Made by a program: the position numbers and the translations under genes
Notes under the pieces: generated by a model
What the model was told of the DNA's origin: nothing
Seen by the model: the letters and a program-made list of their open reading frames with translations, nothing else
Databases searched by the model: none
Virus record (IMG/VR): IMGVR_UViG_3300037502_001206
Location: 1-23,650 of that record
Length of the DNA stretch: 23,650 nt
Strand: one strand, 5' to 3'
Source of the DNA: a virus
In this document: one piece after another, positions 18,145 to 23,650 of the stretch
How the letters are laid out: the number at the start of each line of letters is the position of its first letter
How positions within the stretch are numbered: position 1 is the stretch's first letter

Positions 18145-20383
18145 TTTGTATAATTGGTATTTGTATTGTTTCACTTGTGCCATCATTTAATGCCCATTTG
18201 CCTTTGATATATCCTATCCTTTCAGAGCCTGTTGCGTTTGCACTTATTGAAACGTTAATTGTTTCGTTATCAAATTTAGTGCCTAAAGTGTAACTTATCC
18301 ACGAATCATCTGGCGTTTCTAAAATTATCTTTTCCCAATCCGAAAGTAAAAGCATAGCTTCAATAGTTTGTGCTGTATTATCAACTTGGTAAAAAGATTC
18401 TAAAGAGTATCTATTGCCTATCGGAACTTCTCCAACTCGATAATCAGTAAGTAATTCCATAGTAGTTTCTCCACTTGTTAAATCGGTTGTCATTTTATTT
18501 ATAGTGTACCTTTTATCACGAATTATAATTCTATCGTTTAATTTAATATCAATCAACTCTACTGGATTGAAGTAACACTTTACAATAACTAATCTACTTT
18601 TAATATTGAATATATTACCTAAATAGTTTTCGTAGTGTCTTTTATATAGTCCGTTTGAAACGTTTGATAAAAACCACGTGCTTATTTCTTCGCCCCAATT
18701 TAAAGTAAGTATAGTTCCGTTATTGTAATCGTTTGAAAATCTTCTATACTGAACAATATGCTGATGACCACCCGTTAATAAATCAATTCTAATATTTGGA
18801 GTTACGCCTTGCACTCCATTATCGTACATTAATAAAGGCTTCGGCAAGTAGTTTGTTAAATCATTCTTTTTAAATGTTATCGTTTGAAAGTTGCTACTTG
18901 TTTTTCTTTCGTACATAGCATTTTCAAAAGGTAATTCTACGCTGAAAGTTGAACTTTCTAAACTATCAATTTGCTCGTATGCCAAATCCCCGTAAGAGAA
19001 ATTTCGAGTTGATAAAAACAACTCATCGAATTTAGTATTTAATATATTTTCAGATTTTTGATATTTGAAATTTATATTTTTATACATTGAAGTTTTCTTT
19101 AATTCAATGTCATCTGAAATTACATTAGCACTTATATCATTAAAACGCCCGTTGTTGTAATATAACTCTAACGGAATTAATTCGTAGGTTGTTTCATCTT
19201 GCGGAATAATAACAAGGTTAAACATTTTTATTAACCCTGTAATTAAATCAATTAATTTTAAGTCAGGAGCGTAGCCACCAATGTTAATTGTACTTGCAAT
19301 AGTTTGGCTTGGACTTGTTGCTGTGTATGTAGTACTTCCGCTACCAAAAAGACGTGTGTAAACAAGTGTAGTTGTAAAAGAAAAACCACTTTGCGAACTT
19401 ATATAAACTGAATATTTATCGTTTATATTTTGAGTTGTTATAACTGCACCGAAAAAATTACGATTACCACTATTACCTACAATATTAGTAAAAGAATTAT
19501 CTAAAATTCCATTCTTATAAATTAGTATATCGTATGGTTGTGTGCTTCCTGTTGTTACTTGTATCGCTATATTTCTATATCCACCACCAGAAAAACCTAC
19601 TTCATCAGTAGTTAAATCCAATTCAGTAAAAGCCGTGCTACTCTTTGCAGTAAAATTAACTTTCAAAGGTGTTAACTTTTGGCTAAAACTTTCTGAATTT
19701 TTAAATAATACCCATAACTTTTTAAATTGTGGGTAATCTAAAAATGCACCCGTAAAATTTAAGTCGTAAGTGTCCGATATCTTTTGCATAATAAAAGATA
19801 AAGGTATAGCTGGAAATAAACTATTCCAATGAATAGAACCCGCATTAATTGTAATGTCGTTTGAACCCCCCGTATTATAATCGTAAATTCTATCGTGTGC
19901 AAATAATGGATAAGATACATCGTAAGCGTTACTTGTAATTCTATTAATTACTTCCGTACTTGTAAAAGTATGGTTTAAACTACTGAAATCTAAATTTGCA
20001 AGTTTATCTTCTTTTAAAATATCTTTTATATTCTTTGCCTTGCCATAAAATACAATAGAATAGGAATCAACCATATTGTCTTTGTACTTCACATCGTTTA
20101 AAGCAAATGCACCATCTCTAAAAGTACGTGTATCAATTTCAATATATCCGTTGTATTTTACTCTATGGTCAAATCCACCATCTAAACTACTTTCGTACCA
20201 ATGCTTAAATATTTCATTGTTAGTAGTACTTGCGGGAATAGTGAAACTTTGAGTAAAATCTGTCTTTGCTTTTGACACATCGGCAATATCTTGAACAGAT
20301 GAAGTAACGCTTATCTTTTCATCGTCAAATAATTCAATACGTTTCGCTATTCCATCAACATAAATGTAAAGTGCTACTATCAT
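18137..20383 (-). CDS. Large tail hub/tip-like protein with C-terminal BACON-like domain
   Basis: A 748-residue virion protein. The N-terminal ~100 residues (IADVSKAKTDFTQSFTIPAS, then YNGYIEIDTRTFRDGAFALND) and the all-beta middle with many Ser/Thr/Asn residues fit tail tip or hub proteins of Bacteroidota siphophages. The last ~75 residues (from about 672) show a BACON-like domain: SWISYTLG, then INVSISANATGSERIGYI, then TIQIPIIQNA, matching the W-[IL]-x-V/Y ... N-x-T-x-x-x-R-x-G-x-I ... Q pattern. BACON domains are thought to bind carbohydrate or mucin. Its stop overlaps the 47-codon gene, and its ATG overlaps the stop of the 323-aa gene (ATGA). Confidence 0.7.
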   Translation of the reverse strand: MIVALYIYVDGIAKRIELFDDEKISVTSSVQDIADVSKAKTDFTQSFTIPASTTNNEIFKHWYESSLDGGFDHRVKYNGYIEIDTRTFRDGAFALNDVKYKDNMVDSYSIVFYGKAKNIKDILKEDKLANLDFSSLNHTFTSTEVINRITSNAYDVSYPLFAHDRIYDYNTGGSNDITINAGSIHWNSLFPAIPLSFIMQKISDTYDLNFTGAFLDYPQFKKLWVLFKNSESFSQKLTPLKVNFTAKSSTAFTELDLTTDEVGFSGGGYRNIAIQVTTGSTQPYDILIYKNGILDNSFTNIVGNSGNRNFFGAVITTQNINDKYSVYISSQSGFSFTTTLVYTRLFGSGSTTYTATSPSQTIASTINIGGYAPDLKLIDLITGLIKMFNLVIIPQDETTYELIPLELYYNNGRFNDISANVISDDIELKKTSMYKNINFKYQKSENILNTKFDELFLSTRNFSYGDLAYEQIDSLESSTFSVELPFENAMYERKTSSNFQTITFKKNDLTNYLPKPLLMYDNGVQGVTPNIRIDLLTGGHQHIVQYRRFSNDYNNGTILTLNWGEEISTWFLSNVSNGLYKRHYENYLGNIFNIKSRLVIVKCYFNPVELIDIKLNDRIIIRDKRYTINKMTTDLTSGETTMELLTDYRVGEVPIGNRYSLESFYQVDNTAQTIEAMLLLSDWEKIILETPDDSWISYTLGTKFDNETINVSISANATGSERIGYIKGKWALNDGTSETIQIPIIQNA

Positions 20384-21351
20384 ATTACATCATTTATTAG
20401 TCCGTAGTTGTACTCAAACTCAATTTCGTAGTTAATATTCTTATCTTTCAAATGCGTTTTAATATCAAAACTTTGACTTTTAACTATTGCAGGTTTGTTG
20501 TCTAATAATACAACCTCGCTCAACATTAAATCTTGAATTAAATCGCTATAATTTTCATCAACCCACCCCGTATTGCATTTTATCTTTTGTGTACCTTGAA
20601 AATTAAATCTTTGTTTAACACCTTGTAACGGATTGAAATCAATTGAACTTGGTAATAGATTAAAGTCTTTTGATTTTACGTCTATGCCTTGCTGATTTGC
20701 CTTAAAAAAAGTAAGATACTGCCAACCTCCAAAACGATTAATAAACGTGCAAATAATTGGAGTATATTTAGGTTCGCAAAGTTCTTCAGCATAAAAATTA
20801 AAGTCCTCTACATTTTCAGTTTCTTCTAATATTGGGAACTTCCAAACCCCTGCATCTTCAATAGTTACATCACCATAAGAAGTAGAATAGGTTTCTTCTT
20901 CTAAAAAGAAACTTACATAATTAGTTTCAAAATCTTTTACATAACTTTTAATTGAAGTATTGAAAAGCGGTAAAAAAGTATCGGTTGTACTTTGATTGTA
21001 GCCATCTAAATAATTAGTATATCCGTTTAAACAAAGGTAAACCTCATCAAGTATTTCAACGTCATCTGAATAGCTTATAACACGCATATAGCACCAAGTA
21101 TTTACATTTTCTTCAGTAGGTACAGATACGATAACCGGTGCAATAGGTTTAATAAAGCTCTTTGCTAAATTAGAAACATTCCAAGATAACTTTGTTTGCG
21201 TTGGACTCGGTATCGCTTTTGTAAAAGTATAGTTTGGATTTGTCGGTTCAGTCGTTCCCTTATTCCACAAAAATACTTCTATCTTTGCAGAAGTTTGCCC
21301 CACCTCATCAACTTCTATAAAATACGGACTTCTTATAAATATCTTTTTCAT
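20380..21351 (-). CDS. Tail protein, 323 aa
   Basis: A 323-residue all-beta virion protein with no recognised catalytic motif. FIRSPYFIEVDE (5-16) opens a beta-sandwich-like N-terminal part, and the C-terminal half carries FINRFGGWQYLTFFKANQQG (about 203-222). The size and position between the gp10-like gene and the hub-like gene suggest a distal tail or tip-associated subunit, but no Dit signature can be shown by eye. It is coupled by ATGA to both neighbours. Confidence 0.6.
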   Translation of the reverse strand: MKKIFIRSPYFIEVDEVGQTSAKIEVFLWNKGTTEPTNPNYTFTKAIPSPTQTKLSWNVSNLAKSFIKPIAPVIVSVPTEENVNTWCYMRVISYSDDVEILDEVYLCLNGYTNYLDGYNQSTTDTFLPLFNTSIKSYVKDFETNYVSFFLEEETYSTSYGDVTIEDAGVWKFPILEETENVEDFNFYAEELCEPKYTPIICTFINRFGGWQYLTFFKANQQGIDVKSKDFNLLPSSIDFNPLQGVKQRFNFQGTQKIKCNTGWVDENYSDLIQDLMLSEVVLLDNKPAIVKSQSFDIKTHLKDKNINYEIEFEYNYGLINDVI

Positions 21352-21860
21352 TTCTTATTAATTGTAAATTCTAAAAATTGTTCAACATCTAAACCATACG
21401 CTTCAACTAATTCATCTGGTAACCTTTCAAATGCTTTTTCAAATGGTTTTGTAAAAAATAAACTCGGTTTAATACCATTCTTAAAAATACCATTACGAAC
21501 TAAAAACGCTGTTGATTGATAAGACATAAATTTTCCCGTTTCTTTATTACGAAATTGAAAACGTCTTTTTGTTACCCATTGCGTAATTGGTTTTAATGGT
21601 GGCTTTTTACTTTTGTAACTAAATGGAGTGTTATATTTCTTTTGCGTTCCGCTTACTCCTTTATCTTGATACGCTCCGTAATCTTCCATCAAAAAAGCCA
21701 TTCTGAAACTATTTGCACCTACTTCAATTTCTTTGTCAAGTGAATCATATAGTTTCTTATCTACATTTTTATTCTGTTTAGTTAAATTACTTCTACTCTG
21801 CTGAATAACATATTTAGCAAATGCGTTTAAATACTCTTTTGTATTTTTATTATCTAACAT
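21348..21860 (-). CDS. Minor tail / neck protein, HK97 gp10-like candidate, 170 aa
   Basis: A 170-residue basic protein. Motifs are EDYGAYQDKGVSGTQKKYNTPFSY (59-82), a Lys/Pro-rich KSKKPPLKPITQWV, and KPSLFFTKPFEKAFERLPDEL (about 131-151). YGAYQDxGVSG followed by basic loops recalls gp10-like neck or minor tail proteins that act between connector and tail, in the form seen in Bacteroidota phages. It overlaps the gene before it by 7 nt and the gene after it by 4 nt. Confidence 0.6.
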   Translation of the reverse strand: MLDNKNTKEYLNAFAKYVIQQSRSNLTKQNKNVDKKLYDSLDKEIEVGANSFRMAFLMEDYGAYQDKGVSGTQKKYNTPFSYKSKKPPLKPITQWVTKRRFQFRNKETGKFMSYQSTAFLVRNGIFKNGIKPSLFFTKPFEKAFERLPDELVEAYGLDVEQFLEFTINKK

Positions 21861-22276
21861 ATAGTCATATCGTTTCGAACTAATACATCAAATGTAACAG
21901 CCCATCCTGCTAAATCATTTTCAAATCTTTCTGTAAATGGTTCGAAACTTGGAGAACCTGTTAACTCCCAAAAGTCACTTCTTAAATCCCCACGATTTAA
22001 CCTATCTAAAACACGAACTCCAACAGCCATTTGAGTATTCCAAATATCAACCTTATTACTTTCATCTTTTTGGTTAAGCAAATCCATCATTAAAATAGTA
22101 ACATTGAATTGAATTGTGTTACCTTGATGTGTTGCACTATTAATCATAATATGCGATAAAGGGAATAGTGTACGTTTGGCTAAATCAACCTCAAATATAT
22201 CGCCTTCAGTAGCTGTATTTACAAAAGGTTCTTCAAGTAACGCTTCCTTAATTTTATTTATTAAACTATAAACCAT
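21854..22276 (-). CDS. Tail completion / tail terminator-like protein, 140 aa
   Basis: A 140-residue mixed alpha/beta protein. The layout is helix (1-25), strands (FEVDLAKRTLFPLSHIMI), a long beta hairpin (TIQFNVTILMMDLL), helix (IWNTQMAVGVRVLDRL) and final strands (AGWAVTFDVLV). This is the order seen in tail terminator proteins (gpU-like) that cap the tail tube. It overlaps the end of the GT frame by 11 nt. The call is by predicted fold and context, not by a named motif. Confidence 0.55.
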   Translation of the reverse strand: MVYSLINKIKEALLEEPFVNTATEGDIFEVDLAKRTLFPLSHIMINSATHQGNTIQFNVTILMMDLLNQKDESNKVDIWNTQMAVGVRVLDRLNRGDLRSDFWELTGSPSFEPFTERFENDLAGWAVTFDVLVRNDMTIC

Positions 22277-23008
22277 TTCGTTTTATATTATTTATTTCTA
22301 TTTGTGTTTTTTCCTTTTCAAATACTAACCAGGTCATTAAGGTTGTTATCGGTAATTTAGTTACTGCGTCAAAGTTGAGAATGTTTCCTTGAGCTGCTGC
22401 GTAAATTGATTGATACCAACCCCATTTTTTTCCAAAATTTTCTTCACTTGCTCCGATTGTTCCGCTTCGTTCTGTATATAGTCCGTCAAACCGCTCACGC
22501 AATCGTTTAGCAAAGTCGAAAAAAAAAGCATACAACCTAACGCAACATCTAAAGGCATATACTTTAAAACCTCTGAATACTTATCTGAACTTTCGTATTC
22601 TTCAATAGTATAAAGTTTGTTTACTTTTGTTTTAATCGGTCTAAATAGTACCGCCATTGCTTTGTGAAGTGTTTGTGTGTCACTTAAATAGCTTTCAATA
22701 TCAATATACTCCCCTGAACTTAAATCTTCTAACTTCGGAATAAATCCAAAGTCATAAACTCCTAATTTAAAAGTTTGTGTAAGTTTAGGTTTCTGCTGTA
22801 ACAAGTCGTTAATATGTTTTAATATTTCGCTAACTTCTGCAATTCTTATTCTCGCAACATCTTTTAATTCAATGTTACAAAATATTTCAATCGTCTTTTG
22901 ATTTACAAATTCACTCGGCTCGTTATCCTTTATCAACTTTTCAAATCGTTGGTATTGGTATAGAGTAATTTCGTTTAGATTTTCGGGTATGGTTATATTT
23001 ATTTTCAT
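22266..23008 (-). CDS. Tail assembly chaperone, frameshifted GT form
   Basis: The longer product of a G/GT-type pair that coats the tape measure during tail assembly and is absent from the mature tail. Translation starts at ATG 23008 as for the short form. At CTT TTT TTT (22528-22520) a shift back by one base places ribosomes in the second frame (TTC GAC ...), which runs to 22266. The fusion would be 247 residues, with the T part carrying FGKKWGWYQSIYAAAQGNILNFD. The slippery heptamer T TTT TTT sits inside a run of nine T. The T frame has no good start of its own (only TTG). Confidence 0.8.
22361..23008 (-). CDS. Tail assembly chaperone, short G form
   Basis: 215 residues from ATG 23008 (a GTG six codons upstream is less likely). 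It is a helical protein (MKINITIPENLNEITLYQYQRFEKL at the start). It ends in frame after LDVALGCMLFFSTLLNDC and FSTLTQ. It shares its first ~163 residues with the frameshifted form. The ratio of short to long forms is normally critical for tail assembly. It lies four genes before the tape measure rather than next to it, which is not the usual order. An ATTAAAACAC element lies 5 nt upstream of the ATG. Confidence 0.8.
   Translation of the reverse strand: MKINITIPENLNEITLYQYQRFEKLIKDNEPSEFVNQKTIEIFCNIELKDVARIRIAEVSEILKHINDLLQQKPKLTQTFKLGVYDFGFIPKLEDLSSGEYIDIESYLSDTQTLHKAMAVLFRPIKTKVNKLYTIEEYESSDKYSEVLKYMPLDVALGCMLFFSTLLNDCVSGLTDYIQNEAEQSEQVKKILEKNGVGINQFTQQLKETFSTLTQ
22520..22528 (-). other. 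Programmed -1 frameshift site
   Basis: On the minus strand, codons CTT TTT TTT lie in a run of nine T; the heptamer T TTT TTT fits the X-XXY-YYZ rule for -1 slippage. The -1 frame is open on both sides. The codons after the slip are TTC GAC TTT instead of TCG ACT TTG. Confidence 0.75.
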
Positions 23009-23013
23009 ATCAT

Positions 23014-23023
23014 TATTAAAACA
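23014..23023 (-). promoter_or_regulatory. Late leader element GTGTTTTAAT (before tail chaperone gene)
   Basis: Exact copy of the 10-nt element, 5 nt upstream of the ATG at 23008. Here it is so close to the start that it may act in translation rather than as a promoter. Confidence 0.45.
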
Positions 23024-23042
23024 CAATTAGTGTATTTTTGTA

Positions 23043-23198
23043 TTAAGTGTTTGTTGCTATTTTATAAGCGTGAATTAATTTCTTTATTTCACCTACATTG
23101 CGAGGCATATTTATCGTAACGTTTTTGCCTGTCTTTTTTAAAATATGTATTTCTACCATTTCAATCATTTGTCCGTATGTAGGTTGATTAGTAGACAT
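23043..23198 (-). CDS. Small hypothetical protein after terminase, 51 aa
   Basis: ATG 23198 opens a 51-codon frame (MSTNQPTYGQMIEMVEIHIL, then a basic KKTGKNVTIN and EIKKLIHAYKIATNT). It overlaps the terminase stop by 11 nt and has balanced, protein-like composition. It is likely co-translated with the terminase. Not recognised. Confidence 0.55.
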   Translation of the reverse strand: MSTNQPTYGQMIEMVEIHILKKTGKNVTINMPRNVGEIKKLIHAYKIATNT

Positions 23199-23650
23199 AG
23201 TAGTTACCTTTGTTTGGATTGTCTAAATGATAAGTTACATTATATCGTATTGCATCAATAGCGTGGTTAAAACTATCAATGTATAATTTACTGCCTTTAT
23301 TTAGATAAGCGTAGTTATTTAATTCTTTTGCAATATTAGTACTACTTTCATCAACTATAATATCAAAGTCTAACATCATAGTTACACCGCTTTCGATAGT
23401 TCCTTTTTTAATTGGTTCAATGTTTAAACCTTTATGCCTTAAATCAACTATTAACCTATCCTCAGCCGAATCAGCTATTATTAATTTATTTGTCGCTACG
23501 TTTGAACATATAACTGCGAGTTGCTCCATTCGTAAACCATTCTGATATAAATGCTCTTTTACATAAATCTTTTTATGTGATTTATCAATAGCTACTTCAA
23601 TTAAAGTATCTGGGTCAATACTAAAACCAAAGTCTAAACCAAAAGAAGTT
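23188..23650 (-). CDS. terL: Terminase large subunit, C-terminal nuclease part (cut by window edge)
   Basis: The motor-nuclease that packages DNA into the head. The window holds the last 153 residues; the ATPase half lies beyond the right edge. An internal Met at 23529 is not the start because the frame stays open to 23650. Nuclease-domain signs are FGLDFGFSIDPDTLIEV, with the first acidic residue of an RNase H-like site, ADSAEDRLIVDLRHKG, and SFNHAIDAIRY with a terminal acidic residue. As terL usually starts the late operon, the late genes probably read leftward from here. Confidence 0.85.
   Translation of the reverse strand, partial: TSFGLDFGFSIDPDTLIEVAIDKSHKKIYVKEHLYQNGLRMEQLAVICSNVATNKLIIADSAEDRLIVDLRHKGLNIEPIKKGTIESGVTMMLDFDIIVDESSTNIAKELNNYAYLNKGSKLYIDSFNHAIDAIRYNVTYHLDNPNKGNYYVY

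Noticed and set aside
22266-22535. The second frame of the tail chaperone as an independent gene
   Set aside because: Only a TTG could start it, and it lies in the -1 frame right at a slippery run; the fusion explains it better.
1-23650. CRISPR array, tRNA or insertion sequence
   Set aside because: No regularly spaced direct repeats, no cloverleaf with tRNA landmarks and no transposase were seen on either strand.

Overview
The window is a strongly AT-rich segment of a tailed, siphovirus-type phage or prophage of a Bacteroidota host, probably a Flavobacterium-like organism. The evidence is the set of virion genes (terminase, portal, capsid, tail tube, tape measure, frameshifted tail chaperone), Bacteroidota-type promoters (TTG about 18-19 nt before TAnnTTTG), the lack of Shine-Dalgarno sites, tightly overlapped small genes, and a BACON-like domain on a tail protein. 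No integrase, replication gene or tRNA lies in the window, so prophage versus free phage is not decided.

Layout. 1-1963 (minus): compact early operon of eight small genes, each joined to the next by a few overlapping or adjacent bases, driven by a near-ideal promoter at 1984-2013. 1964-2108: divergent control region with a 22-bp dyad and three TTTGTAT repeats. 2109-2799 (plus): three small early genes. 2797-5270 (plus): an unusual chain of gene cassettes. Each is bounded by its own inverted repeat (GTTA... / ...TAAC) and separated from the next by a hairpin spacer of 41-119 bp; one carries a cytosine-5 DNA methyltransferase. 5323-5943 (plus): two more small genes, one a ribbon-helix-helix candidate. 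5947-8748 (minus): lysis and accessory genes (spanin-like protein, Cys-rich protein, metallophosphoesterase, M15 peptidase endolysin, two holin candidates). 8745-15303 (minus): tail fibre-like protein, head-tail connector, portal, tail tube, capsid, scaffold-like protein and prohead protease. 15344-15993 (plus): a moron with a lipobox prohibitin-tail-like protein and a tiny membrane protein, flanked by structured RNA and a terminator. 15995-23650 (minus): tape measure, tail hub-like protein with BACON-like domain, tail proteins, the G/GT tail chaperone pair with a -1 slippery run, and the 3' half of terminase large subunit.

How it works together. Structural and lysis genes are transcribed leftward from the terminase end; early control genes diverge from about 2000. 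The order of structural genes is unusual, with tail genes ahead of protease, capsid and portal. Three short plus-strand transcription units sit in gaps between leftward late genes. The cassette chain at 2.8-5.3 kb is the most novel part: it has the diagnostic linear layout of integron gene cassettes (a cassette's start is complementary to the left end of its own trailing hairpin), but with longer cassette-specific inverted repeats, non-canonical core bases and no visible integrase.
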